This document shows, piece after piece, positions 41,360 to 51,100 of a DNA stretch of 64,000 bases (its first letter is position 1; the number at the start of each line of letters is the position of its first letter). Below the pieces are notes generated by a model that did no database searches, was not told the DNA's origin, and was given only the letters and a program-made list of their open reading frames with translations. A program made the position numbers and the translations under genes. Origin of the DNA: Paenibacillus tuaregi (GTDB taxonomy: Bacteria; Bacillota; Bacilli; Paenibacillales; Paenibacillaceae); NCBI RefSeq assembly GCF_900086655.1, contig NZ_LT575476.1:4842292-4906291 (forward strand), given 5' to 3'.

Positions 41360-43867
41360 TTAGTCGTTCTGTCCGTGGCAGTGCTTATACTTCTTGCCGC
41401 TGCCGCATGGGCAGTCGTCATTGCGTCCAATTTGCTCGCCGCGATGTACGGGACGCTTCTCAGCCGGTTCGCCGTTGGTGGAGATTTGATTCTCGTCCAC
41501 AACAGTCGTACGCTCCTGGTTCGTTTCGATTTGTGCCTTCATAATATATGTCGCGACTTCCTCTTGGATACTCGCGGTCATCTCATTAAACATTTCAAAG
41601 CCTTCGAACTGGTACTCACGAAGCGGATCTGTACCGCCGTAAGCACGCAGGTGAATACCTTGGCGAAGCTGATCCATCGCATCGATGTGGTCCATCCACT
41701 TGCTGTCTACCGCACGAAGCACGATAACCTTCTCGAACTCACGGATCATTTCCGTACCGATATGCTCTTCACGGGTGTTGTACTTCTCAACCACTTTGTC
41801 GAAAATGTATTCGATAATTTCTTCCGCTTCCTTGCCCCACAGCTCATCCTTCGTCAGTTGACCTTCATCCAGCAGCTTGCTGTTGATGTATTCGGCCACT
41901 TCCTCCAGCTCCCAGTTCTCTGGGATATCATCGCTGCAGTGTGCCATTACGATACGTTCAATTACAGGCTTGATCATCTCAAGCACAATGTCCTTGATAT
42001 TCTCGGATTCGAGAATTTCCCGGCGCTGCTTGTAAATAATCTCACGCTGCTGGTTCATCACGTCATCATATTGGAGTACGACTTTACGCACGTCAAAGTT
42101 GTTGCCCTCTACCCGCTTCTGAGCGGACTCAATCGCACGCGTAATCATCTTGCTCTCGATCGGTGAATCCTCGTCAAAGCCAAGGCGGTCCATCATGGCC
42201 AGCACGTTGTCCGCACCGAACCGCTTCATTAGCTCATCACCCAAGGACAGGTAGAACTGGGTTGAGCCCGGGTCACCCTGACGTCCGGCACGGCCGCGAA
42301 GCTGGTTATCAATCCGGCGGGACTCATGGCGCTCGGTCCCGATAATGTGCAGGCCTCCGATTTCGGATACGCCCTCACCGAGAATAATATCTGTACCGCG
42401 TCCAGCCATGTTTGTCGCAATCGTTACCGATCCCGGCTCGCCCGCACGAGAGATAATCTCGGCTTCCTCGGCATGGAATTTGGCGTTAAGCACTTTGTGC
42501 GGCACGCCTTTGCGCTTCAGCATTTCATGCAGGAGCTCGGAGTTCTCGATCGACACCGTACCTACAAGGACCGGCTGTTTGGTCTGATGGCGCTTCACGA
42601 TCTCTTCGACAACCGCCTTGAACTTGCCGGCTTCACTCTTATACACTACATCCGGTTGGTCCACCCGACGGTTCGGACGGTTTGTCGGAACTTGAAGAAC
42701 CTCAAGACCATAAATCTTCTTGAACTCCTCTTCCTCTGTCTTTGCCGTACCCGTCATCCCGCCAAGCTTGCGGTACATCCGGAAATAGTTCTGGAAGGTA
42801 ATCGTAGCCAGAGTCATGCTCTCGTTCTGAACCTCAATGCCTTCCTTCGCTTCAATTGCCTGATGAAGTCCGTCGCTGTAACGGCGTCCAGCCATCAGAC
42901 GGCCCGTGAATTCATCAACGATGACAACTTCATCTTCAGTCACTACATAGTCCACATCACGACGCATGATCGTATTGGCTTTAAGCGCCTGCACGATATG
43001 GTGGTTAAGAGTAACATGAGCATGATCATACAGGTTGTCGATACCAAAAGCTTTCTCGGCTTTGGCTACACCCTTCTCCGTCAGAGATACCGCCTTCACC
43101 TTGATATCGACGTTGTAATCCTCTTCTGCCTCAAGGCGCTTCACAAAGCGGTCAGCCGCATAATACAGCTCTGTCGATTTCTGGGCTTGTCCCGAAATGA
43201 TGAGCGGTGTACGGGCTTCGTCGATCAGAATGGAGTCAACCTCATCAATAATGCAGAAATAGAGCGGACGTTGAACCATCTGCTCTTTGTACAAGACCAT
43301 ATTATCACGCAAATAGTCGAAACCGAATTCATTGTTCGTTCCGTACGTAATATCACAGGCATATGCGGCCTGTTTCTCTTCATGCTCCATGCCGTTCAGG
43401 TTAACCCCTACCGTCATGCCCAGGAAATTATAGATTTGGCCCATTTCCGCGCTGTCGCGCTGAGCGAGATAATCATTGACGGTAACTACATGCACGCCTT
43501 TGCCAAGCAGCGCATTTAAATAAACCGGCAGGGTTCCGACCAATGTTTTCCCTTCTCCGGTTTTCATTTCCGCAATACGGCCTTCATGCAGAGCCATACC
43601 CCCGACCAACTGCACGTCATAATGGCGTTTGCCAAGAACGCGCTTGGAGGCTTCACGTACGGTAGCGAAGGCTTCTGGCAGAAGATCATCAATATCTTCA
43701 CCCTTCTCTAATCTCTCTCTGAATTCTACCGTTTTATGTTGAAGCTGCTCATCCGAGAGCTCCACAAATTTAGGTTCCAATGTATTAATTAAGTCGACCG
43801 TCTTCATAAGACGTTTGACATCACGTTCATTCGTGTCGCCAAAGATCTTTTTCACTAGTCCTAGCAT
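41360..43867 (-). CDS. secA: Preprotein translocase ATPase SecA
   Basis: SecA is the motor of Sec export, working at SecYEG. The 835-residue protein has Walker A in MKTGEGKTLV (about 98), the DEAD-like IIDEVDSILIDEARTPL (about 205), RGTDIILGEG and GRAGRQGDPG in the second ATPase lobe, and a C-terminal zinc site CPCGSGKKYKHCHG (about 818) that binds SecB-like partners and lipid. The ATG at 43867 lies behind AAAGGGG. Order hpf-secA-prfB is conserved in Bacillales. Confidence 0.98.
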   Translation of the reverse strand: MLGLVKKIFGDTNERDVKRLMKTVDLINTLEPKFVELSDEQLQHKTVEFRERLEKGEDIDDLLPEAFATVREASKRVLGKRHYDVQLVGGMALHEGRIAEMKTGEGKTLVGTLPVYLNALLGKGVHVVTVNDYLAQRDSAEMGQIYNFLGMTVGVNLNGMEHEEKQAAYACDITYGTNNEFGFDYLRDNMVLYKEQMVQRPLYFCIIDEVDSILIDEARTPLIISGQAQKSTELYYAADRFVKRLEAEEDYNVDIKVKAVSLTEKGVAKAEKAFGIDNLYDHAHVTLNHHIVQALKANTIMRRDVDYVVTEDEVVIVDEFTGRLMAGRRYSDGLHQAIEAKEGIEVQNESMTLATITFQNYFRMYRKLGGMTGTAKTEEEEFKKIYGLEVLQVPTNRPNRRVDQPDVVYKSEAGKFKAVVEEIVKRHQTKQPVLVGTVSIENSELLHEMLKRKGVPHKVLNAKFHAEEAEIISRAGEPGSVTIATNMAGRGTDIILGEGVSEIGGLHIIGTERHESRRIDNQLRGRAGRQGDPGSTQFYLSLGDELMKRFGADNVLAMMDRLGFDEDSPIESKMITRAIESAQKRVEGNNFDVRKVVLQYDDVMNQQREIIYKQRREILESENIKDIVLEMIKPVIERIVMAHCSDDIPENWELEEVAEYINSKLLDEGQLTKDELWGKEAEEIIEYIFDKVVEKYNTREEHIGTEMIREFEKVIVLRAVDSKWMDHIDAMDQLRQGIHLRAYGGTDPLREYQFEGFEMFNEMTASIQEEVATYIMKAQIETNQERTTVVDENQISTNGEPAEKRPVHRGEQIGRNDDCPCGSGKKYKHCHGQND

Positions 43868-43985
43868 GGTTTTCCCCTTTCACGCAAAAACAGATGATTT
43901 GCCTAAATTGTAACAGTTTGTAAGGGATGCCGCAACTAAAGGGATCGCCTTCCCACCGCGGCAAAATCCTCCAATAATATGAATA

Positions 43986-44016
43986 AAGAGCCTTACCCGC
44001 GAGGCGGATGAGGCTC
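43986..44016 (-). terminator. Probable terminator of hpf
   Basis: GAGCCT...AGGCTC with an inner CCGCC/GGCGG-type stem; the minus strand continues TTTATTC. The T run is short. Confidence 0.55.
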
Positions 44017-44048
44017 GGTCTCTTAAGTATCGGTGTAGAAAAATAAAT

Positions 44049-44615
44049 TCAAGTCTGTTCAATAAGCCCGTACTTGCCGTCATTACGCTTGTAGACGACG
44101 TTAACTTCACGGGTATCCACATTGGAGAATACGAAGAAATCATGCCCAACCATATTCATCTGGAGGATGGCCTCCTCGACGTCCATCGGCTTAAATGTAA
44201 ACCGCTTCGTACGGACGACTTCGAGATCGTCATCAGACAACTCGTTCTCTTCATCATCAGCCAGCAATGGTCCATCGACAGGCTCTTCAACAAACAGCGT
44301 CTTCAAGCTGCCTTCCTGACGAAACTTGCGGTTGATCTTGGTCTTGTGCTTGCGAATCTGGCGTTCGAGCTTATCCACCACCGCATCAATCGATGCGTAC
44401 ATGTCATCACTCTTATCTTCGGCCCGGAGCACAACACCGGTTAGTGGAATCGTAACTTCCACCGTGTGCAATCCTCTTATGACATTTAAGGTAACATGTC
44501 CTTCTGAGGTGGGAGGTGCATCAAAGTACTTCTCTAGCCGGCTGAGCTTCTTGTCAACATAATCATTCAAAGCGTCAGTCACTTCAATCTGTTGTCCTCG
44601 AATACTATAATTCAT
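44049..44615 (-). CDS. hpf: Ribosome hibernation promoting factor, long form
   Basis: The 188-residue protein has the N-terminal S30AE domain (about 1-100, beginning MNYSIRGQQIEVTDAL) and the long-form C-terminal domain (about 130-185, with KRFTFKPMDVEEAILQMN) that joins two 70S ribosomes into 100S dimers in stationary phase. The start lies behind AAGGAGGAG. It is the orthologue of Bacillus YvyD, whose gene also lies between the flagellar genes and secA. Confidence 0.95.
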   Translation of the reverse strand: MNYSIRGQQIEVTDALNDYVDKKLSRLEKYFDAPPTSEGHVTLNVIRGLHTVEVTIPLTGVVLRAEDKSDDMYASIDAVVDKLERQIRKHKTKINRKFRQEGSLKTLFVEEPVDGPLLADDEENELSDDDLEVVRTKRFTFKPMDVEEAILQMNMVGHDFFVFSNVDTREVNVVYKRNDGKYGLIEQT

Positions 44616-44727
44616 AGGGCACTCCTCCTTTGCCTCTACATTATACCATATGTAAAGCCCAAGTTAAAATGTTAACTGGGCAAAAAATGCTGGCTTTGTG
44701 ACATTCTTTGGAACATTCGGGAAGGCC

Positions 44728-44757
44728 AAAAAAAGACCCTGGAAATTTCCAGAGTCT
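44728..44757 (-). terminator. Terminator of the cold-shock gene
   Basis: AGACCCTGGAAA/TTTCCAGAGTCT (44734-44757) forms a strong stem, with seven T after it on the minus strand. Confidence 0.88.
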
Positions 44758-44822
44758 GTTGCTAGCGAATTCAAATTGTTAACCATCGTACCAGATATAT
44801 AGGTCGGCTTGAGCCGGGATGA

Positions 44823-45020
44823 TTATAGCTTGACTACGTTAGCGGCTTGAGGTCCGCGTGCGCCTTCGACGATATCGAATTCAACGGATTGTCCTTCTTC
44901 AAGAGTCTTGAAGCCTTCGGATTGGATAGCGGAGAAGTGAACGAACACGTCGCCTCCGTCTTCAGTTTCGATGAAACCGTAACCCTTCTCTGCGTTAAAC
45001 CATTTAACTTTACCTTGCAT
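44823..45020 (-). CDS. cspB: Cold-shock protein
   Basis: This is a 65-residue OB-fold RNA chaperone with RNP1 KGYGFIE and RNP2 DVFVHFSAI. It binds single-stranded RNA and melts structure. The ATG lies behind GAAGGGAAT. A strong SigA promoter is about 55 bases upstream, leaving a short leader rather than the long cold-box leader of cspA-type genes, so constitutive expression is likely. The exact member name is uncertain. Confidence 0.92.
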   Translation of the reverse strand: MQGKVKWFNAEKGYGFIETEDGGDVFVHFSAIQSEGFKTLEEGQSVEFDIVEGARGPQAANVVKL

Positions 45021-45073
45021 GCACTAACATTCCCTTCTTCGTCAAATGAAAGTGAGACCAGCTCACATTTGTG

Positions 45074-45103
45074 AATATACCATCCAAGCTTTGGAGTTGT
45101 CAA
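45074..45103 (-). promoter_or_regulatory. SigA promoter of the cold-shock gene
   Basis: On the minus strand TTGACA (45098-45103) and TATATT (45074-45079) are 18 bases apart, with an A/T-rich region upstream (45110-45180) that could act as an UP element. The rest of the 45021-45326 gap holds the fliT terminator and nothing else I can support. Confidence 0.8.
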
Positions 45104-45183
45104 TTGGAAATGAAAAGGTTTTTCTGTAAATAAAATGTATTATTTTGTCTGATTTCATCAAATTTTCACACATGTAAATTCGA

Positions 45184-45214
45184 CAAAAAACGAGCTCCGC
45201 TAGGCGGGGCTCGT
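45184..45214 (-). terminator. Terminator of the flaG-fliD-fliS-fliT operon
   Basis: ACGAGCTCCGC-TAG-GCGGGGCTCGT forms a strong hairpin. The minus strand continues TTTTTTGTCG. Confidence 0.88.
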
Positions 45215-45326
45215 GAGTGGGATTACATGAACAGAGATGAACACTAACATTTCTACAGAATCTTGTAACCCTAGTACAACTATCCTTTAACAACTTCTAA
45301 AACTGGACATTGACCAGCAACTCGTC

Positions 45327-45662
45327 CTACTCTCTCCGGTCCATTAACAAACTGTCCGGAGAATATGCGGCTTCATAGGCATTGCGACGGACCTTGGCTT
45401 GTTCACGCTGCTGGAGCCAATTAGAGGCCTCAGTTTTCAACGTTGACATACGGGCTAGGATATGGGTATCGTTCTGTACAATCCGATTCAAACGCTCGAA
45501 CTGTTCTTGCGTATAGGACTGCTGAATTTTCTGCACGTTGATTTCATCAATAATCTGTTGACGCTGCTCTATGAAAAGCTCCAATTCTTCGTACGTGATT
45601 TCCTGAAGACGGCTAGTTACTGACTCAGTAAGTGATTCAAGAGAAGAGATCAAATTATCCAT
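45327..45662 (-). CDS. fliT: FliT-like flagellar export chaperone
   Basis: A small all-helical protein of 111 residues, starting MDNLISSLESLTE, placed after fliS with an 8-base overlap. Size, helix content and position match the FliT/YvzG group that escorts FliD and tunes flagellar export. Sequence conservation in this family is low, so the name leans on synteny. Confidence 0.78.
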   Translation of the reverse strand: MDNLISSLESLTESVTSRLQEITYEELELFIEQRQQIIDEINVQKIQQSYTQEQFERLNRIVQNDTHILARMSTLKTEASNWLQQREQAKVRRNAYEAAYSPDSLLMDRRE

Positions 45663-46053
45663 GCACGATTTCCTGACTTTGGCCTGCAGCTACCATCTTA
45701 GCCGCCTGTGCGAAAGTTTCTCTCAGATCCGTCAGATACCCGAGTGCCTCCTGGGCAGGCTCCGTCTGCTTCTTAATATTCGCCTCAATCAGGAGATGAT
45801 TAATGTATTCATACAGGGAAGCAAGCCCTTCGGAGACCTCATAGGTTCTGTCCAGGGTAGATAAGAGCTCATTTACAATACTCTGTCCCTTCCCCAGATT
45901 TAGATTTGCCTTTTCCAAATCCTGTTTCTGTATACCGTCAATTCCTGAGCGGACGAACCGGATCGCTCCATCATAGAGCATTAGCAAAAGTTGACTAGGG
46001 GTGGACGTTTGAACGGATGACTGACGGTATTTTTCATAAGGAGATGTAATCAA
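45655..46053 (-). CDS. fliS: Flagellar secretion chaperone FliS
   Basis: This 132-residue helical chaperone holds unfolded flagellin before export. The N-terminal YEKYRQSSVQT and LLLMLYDGAIRF are family hallmarks. In Bacillales FliS also takes part in the FliW-flagellin-CsrA homeostasis loop, whose other parts lie at 55-56 kb. The start is a TTG at 46053 behind AAGGGTGA. Confidence 0.95.
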   Translation of the reverse strand: MITSPYEKYRQSSVQTSTPSQLLLMLYDGAIRFVRSGIDGIQKQDLEKANLNLGKGQSIVNELLSTLDRTYEVSEGLASLYEYINHLLIEANIKKQTEPAQEALGYLTDLRETFAQAAKMVAAGQSQEIVHG

Positions 46054-46080
46054 GTGATCTCACCCTTTACTAAGATAATA

Positions 46081-47631
46081 TTATTGTGCACTTCCGAAGA
46101 GACTAGACGACTGCGATTGAAGTCTATTAATAGCCGTTTCCATAGCTGAAAACTGTTTATAATAACGGGTTTCAGCATCATTTAAGCGAGTCGTTAGTTC
46201 TTTAATTTGGGAGTCGTAATTTTTCAACTGCTTGCCCATCACACTCTCACTCTTGAAAACACTACTTAAATCCCCACTATACTTATTCGTACCCGCCCGA
46301 TCTGACAATTTCTGCATCGAATTAGTCATTACAGTAGCTAAATTACTGAATATGCCATCCTTCGTATCAGAACTACCTTGGAACAACTGGGTCGCTTGTT
46401 GGGGATTATTCATAAGTGCAGTCTTTAGCTTCTCCTCATTTAGATAGAGCTTTCCTCCCTCAAAATATTCCCCAGTAGTGATTCCCAGTTCGGACAACTG
46501 CTTCATGTTATTGCTAATAATTGAACGCATAGAATTGATGGTGGATTTTAGAATATCATCATTTTTGAGCAGACCACTTTTGGCTTTAGCTTCCCAATTA
46601 GTTATGTCATTATCTTTCATAGATTTTTTTTGCTCATCCGTTAACGGTGGGAAATCCCGGTATTTAGCCTCACCAACCTTAGTGTTCAAGGAGTACAGTA
46701 AGTCGTTATAGGTTTGAATAAAGGATTTTAGCGTGTCTACTGCCTTAGTCGGGTCAACTGTACTTGTGATAGTAGAGGGATTGGTTGCATCTGATTGCTT
46801 CAACAATGTCAATGAAATCCCATTAACGACAATTGAATTATCCTTAGCCGTGAATGTACTTGATGCTGACTCAGAACCATCCGGATTTAGAGAAGTAACT
46901 TCAATAATTGATCCTTTGGACGGCTTATTATTAACGGAAGAAGAATCCGTGCTTAGATTTAAAAGTTTTGACATTGCAGATTTTGTTGAACTATCTGATA
47001 GAACAATTTTAGAGGTGCCATAATCCTTAGCAGCGAGTGAAAATTGCCCGGTTACTTCGTCAAAAGAGGCAATGACCCCTGCTGCAGAGCTGTTAATAGT
47101 ACCAATCACAGATGAAATGGTGTCTGTACTAGAGAACTTCAACTCTTTACCGTTTATTGTTAATTTCAGAATTTCAGCACTACCATCACTTGGCGGAGTA
47201 CCTACGTTCTTATATTCAGATAGTCCATCAAGTGTAGTCTGGAGTGTTGCGGTTTTCGGTGGAGTAACACTCGAGTCTACTACCATCTGGCCCTCAGGCT
47301 GTATGGTAGCTTTGGTTGCCAACTGGGTAACTTTAACCTTCATAGGAACACTCGTTGCATCCCCAGTCGCTTCGGCCCTAATTGCATCCGTATTTCCTGT
47401 AACCGTTGCCTTCCGGGTAGTTAACGCAATCGACTTATTAAACGTATCGGTCAATTTATTTTGTTTAAAGTCAAACAACTTACTGTTTATTTCACGGTAG
47501 CTGTCACGCTGCCAGGAAAGGTACGTCTTCTGCTGATTTAACTTATCTAAGGGAGCCCGCTTGGCGGTCATCAACTTCGTGACTGTTCCCTCCACATCAA
47601 ATCCTGAGAAACCATTAATTCGCATAGTCAT
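46081..47631 (-). CDS. fliD: Flagellar filament cap protein FliD
   Basis: The 516-residue protein has FliD_N at the start (GFSGFDVEGTVTKLMTAK) and FliD_C with a coiled C-terminus (YYKQFSAMETAINRLQSQSS). FliD caps the growing filament and helps flagellin fold. The start is ATG 47631 behind GGAGGATTAAG. It is the second gene of a flaG-fliD-fliS-fliT operon with a SigD promoter. Confidence 0.95.
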   Translation of the reverse strand: MTMRINGFSGFDVEGTVTKLMTAKRAPLDKLNQQKTYLSWQRDSYREINSKLFDFKQNKLTDTFNKSIALTTRKATVTGNTDAIRAEATGDATSVPMKVKVTQLATKATIQPEGQMVVDSSVTPPKTATLQTTLDGLSEYKNVGTPPSDGSAEILKLTINGKELKFSSTDTISSVIGTINSSAAGVIASFDEVTGQFSLAAKDYGTSKIVLSDSSTKSAMSKLLNLSTDSSSVNNKPSKGSIIEVTSLNPDGSESASSTFTAKDNSIVVNGISLTLLKQSDATNPSTITSTVDPTKAVDTLKSFIQTYNDLLYSLNTKVGEAKYRDFPPLTDEQKKSMKDNDITNWEAKAKSGLLKNDDILKSTINSMRSIISNNMKQLSELGITTGEYFEGGKLYLNEEKLKTALMNNPQQATQLFQGSSDTKDGIFSNLATVMTNSMQKLSDRAGTNKYSGDLSSVFKSESVMGKQLKNYDSQIKELTTRLNDAETRYYKQFSAMETAINRLQSQSSSLFGSAQ

Positions 47632-47647
47632 TTCTTAATCCTCCAAT

Positions 47648-48031
47648 TCACACTCTTTCGTCTATCATCAGACCCGCTAATTCCATCATTTTAGCTACCA
47701 AGTCCAGTGTCTTTTCTGGGGGTACCTCACGGATAACCTCGCCAGTGTCCTTATTAAGTACTTTGACCAAAATTTGATGTGTTTTATCATGAATACTGAT
47801 ATCCAGTGTAGTCTCCGGGCCCTGAAGCGATTTTACAGCCCGATCAATATTTCGAATCAATTGTTCCTCGCCTACGGGTATCGATACACCTTGTTGTTCT
47901 TTAACAGATAAGTCTTTAACATTACGAATAGATGAAATACTGTATGCTGAAGCCCCTGAATCAGCAGGAACCACTGATTCTGGCTTACTCTGAGATGTCG
48001 TACTCGCTGTTAGTGAGAACTGTACATTCAT
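47648..48031 (-). CDS. flaG: FlaG family flagellar protein
   Basis: The 127-residue protein has a FlaG domain in its C-terminal half (about 55-125, VLNKDTGEVIREVPPEKTL). FlaG affects filament length in some bacteria. The frame opens at 48082, but that start lies close to the SigD promoter and has no ribosome binding site. The ATG at 48031 behind TCGGAGGTTATT is chosen. First gene of its operon. Confidence 0.9.
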   Translation of the reverse strand: MNVQFSLTASTTSQSKPESVVPADSGASAYSISSIRNVKDLSVKEQQGVSIPVGEEQLIRNIDRAVKSLQGPETTLDISIHDKTHQILVKVLNKDTGEVIREVPPEKTLDLVAKMMELAGLMIDERV

Positions 48032-48068
48032 CCTAATAACCTCCGACGGAAATTTATACATATTGTTT

Positions 48069-48096
48069 ATATCGGCAATCAAGTTGCCTAAATTTA
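48069..48096 (-). promoter_or_regulatory. SigD promoter of flaG-fliD-fliS-fliT
   Basis: On the minus strand TAAA (48093-48096) is followed after 16 bases by GCCGATAT (48069-48076), the exact SigD -10 consensus. The spacer is one base longer than the usual 15. Confidence 0.75.
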
Positions 48097-48132
48097 GGGA
48101 AGTCGAAAAATTTGGTTAGGCTCAGTATTACT

Positions 48133-48163
48133 AAAAAGAGGGTCTTTCCGAAGAAAGACCCTT
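48133..48163 (-). terminator. Terminator of the Ig-repeat protein gene
   Basis: AGGGTCTTTC (48139-48148) and GAAAGACCCT (48153-48162) pair perfectly. The minus-strand loop is TTCG, and CTTTTTAG follows. Confidence 0.88.
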
Positions 48164-48195
48164 TAATGCTGCAAACACTCTTCCAGTTGAACGTA

Positions 48196-51100
48196 TTATT
48201 TTACTGTTGTAATAACTACTGTTTTTGTAAACAATCCGTTCTTCACAGTAATCGTCACAGTGCCTGCAGTGGTAGTCATCGGGATAGTCACTTTCCCTTC
48301 AGCATCTACCATTGCCCGGCTCGAATTACTGCTCGTATACACCGTACCTTCGCTACTGCTGGTGACATCCTTCAGGCTGCCGTCTCCCATGGTTGCGATG
48401 ACGGACAACTGCCGAACATCTCCCGCGGCCAGGGTTACTGTATCCGGAGTGACTGTTATGCCCTTGACTTCTGCCACCATATTCTTCCCAACAGTCACTA
48501 TGACTGTCGATTGGAAAATTCCATTCTTGGCCGTAATCACAACCGTACCTAGGGTCGCATTAGAAGGAATTGTAATGTTACCTTCCGTGTCCACTACAGC
48601 ACGATTAATATTACTACTTGTATAGATCGTTCCTTTAGTGCTGGCCGTTACATCCTTCTGACTGCCATCCCCCATTGTCGCAGTTACAGTCAACTGCTGA
48701 GTTCCCCCCGCTGCCAAGGTTATGCTGCTTGGGGAAATTGCTACACTCTTCATCTCGGTTGCCGGATTCTTGCCCACAGTAACTGTGACTGTCGATTGAA
48801 GAATTCCGTTCTTAGCCGTGATTACAACTGTACCAAAAGTCGCATTGGAAGGGATTGTGATGTTGCCTTCCGTATCCACTAAAGCACGAGTAGGGATGCT
48901 GCTGGTGTACACAGTTCCTTTGCTGCTGGCCGTTACATCCTTTACACTTCCATCCCCCATGGTAGCAGTTACTAATATCTGTTTAGCATCCCCAGGCGCC
49001 AGGGTTACAGTTCCCGGAGTAACTGCAATGCTCTTCATGTCCGTCGCAGGATCTTTGCCCACCGTCACATTGACTGTCGATTGAGAAATCCCATTCTTGA
49101 CTGTGATGGTCACTGTACCCATAGTCGCATTCGCAGGGATCGTAATAAGTCCTTCCGCATCTACTGTAGCCCGAGCGGTGTTACTGCTCGTGTACACCGT
49201 GCCCTCACTGCTGCTCGTCATATCTTTCAAACTTCCATCACCCATAGTTGCAGTAACAACCAGCTGCTTGGTGAATCCAGCCGCCAAGGTTACAGTCGCA
49301 GGGTTTACTGCGATGCTCTTGATCTCTGTCGCCGGATTCTTGGCTACCGTCACGACCGTTGTCGATTGAAGAGTTCCATTCTTGGCTGTGATCACCACCG
49401 TACCCGCACTGGCATACTTCGGAATCGTGATCTTACCCTCTGCATCCACTACCGCACGATCTATATTGCTGCTCATATATACGGTTCCTTCTGTGCTGCG
49501 TGTCACATCTTTAATAGAACCGTCCCCCATGGTAGCTGTTACAGTTAACTGTTTTGTGTCTCCCGAGGTCAATGTTACAGTTGCCGGATTAACTGCGATG
49601 CTCTTCATCTCTGTTGCAGGATCTTTCCCTACTGTCACAGTGACTGTCGATTGGGAAATTCCGTTTTTGGCTGTAATGGTAACTGTTCCGAAAGTCGCGT
49701 TAGCAGGGATCGTAATAAGTCCTTCCGCATCTACTGTAGCCCGAGCGGTGTTACTGCTCGTGTACACCGTGCCCTCACTGCTGATCGTCATATCTTTCAG
49801 ACTTCCATCACCCATAGTTGCAGTAACAACCAGCTGCTTGGTGAATCCAGCCGCCAAGGTTACAGTCGCAGGGTTTACTGCGATGCTCTTGATCTCTGTC
49901 GCCGGATTCTTGGCTACCGTCACGACCGTTGTCGATTGAAGAGTTCCATTCTTGGCTGTGATCACCACCGTACCCGCACTGGCATACTTCGGAATCGTGA
50001 TCTTACCCTCTGCATCCACTACCGCACGATCTGTGTTGCTGCTCATATATACGGTTCCTTCTGTGCTGCGTGTCACATCTTTAGTAGAACCGTCCCCCAT
50101 GGTGGCTGTTACCGTCAATTGTTGTGTTTCCTCCGGTGCCAAGGTCACCGTTCCTGGGGTAACTATAATTTTACTCATCTCGGTTGCAGGATCTTTCCCT
50201 ACCGTTACTACTACTGTCGATTGGGAAATTCCGTTCTTGGCTGTAATGGTAACTGTTCCGAAAGTCGCGTTAGCAGGGATCGTAATAAGTCCTTCCGCAT
50301 CTACTGTAGCCCGAGCCGTGTTACTGCTCATATACACAGTTCCTTCGCTGCTGCTCGTCATATCTTTCAGACTTCCATCACCCATAGTTGCAGTAACGAC
50401 TAACTGCTTGGTGAATCCAACCGCTAAGGTTACAGTCGCAGGGTTTACTGCGATGCTCTTGATCTCTGTCGCCGGATTCTTGGCTACCGTCACGACCGCT
50501 GTCGATTGAAGAGTTCCATTCTTGGCTGTGATCACCACCGTACCCGCACTGGCGTACTTCGGAATCGTGATCTTACCCTCTGCATCCACTACCGCACGAT
50601 CTGTGTTGCTGCTCATATACACGGTTCCTTCTGTGCTGCGTGTTACATCTTTAGTAGAACCGTCTCCCATGGTGGCTGTTACCGTCAGTTGTTGAGTTTC
50701 CTCTGGTACCAAAGTTACCGTTCCTGGGGAGGCTGTGATTTTACTCATCTCGGTTGCAGGATCTTTCCCTACCGTTACTACTACTGTCGATTGGGAAATT
50801 CCGTTCTTGGCTGTAATGGTAACTGTACCAAAAGTTGCATTAGGAGGTATGGTGACAAGTCCCTCCGCATCTACCATAGCGCGAGCCGTATTAGTGCTCG
50901 TATATACCGTGCCTTCTTTGCTGCTGGTCATATCTTTCCGAGTATCATCACCCATAACAGCAGTTACAGTCAATTGCTGTGTATCCCCTAATTTCAGGGT
51001 TACATTTGCAGGCTTGACCTCTAAAGATTTGATTTCATTTGTGGCATTCTTTACGATAGTTAATACAACTGTTCTCTGGAACAATTTATTCTTTACCGAA

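Noticed and set aside
48800..50760. Regularly spaced repeats that could suggest a CRISPR array
   Set aside because: The units are 285 bp, contiguous and in frame with a protein; there are no short repeats with unique spacers and no cas genes.
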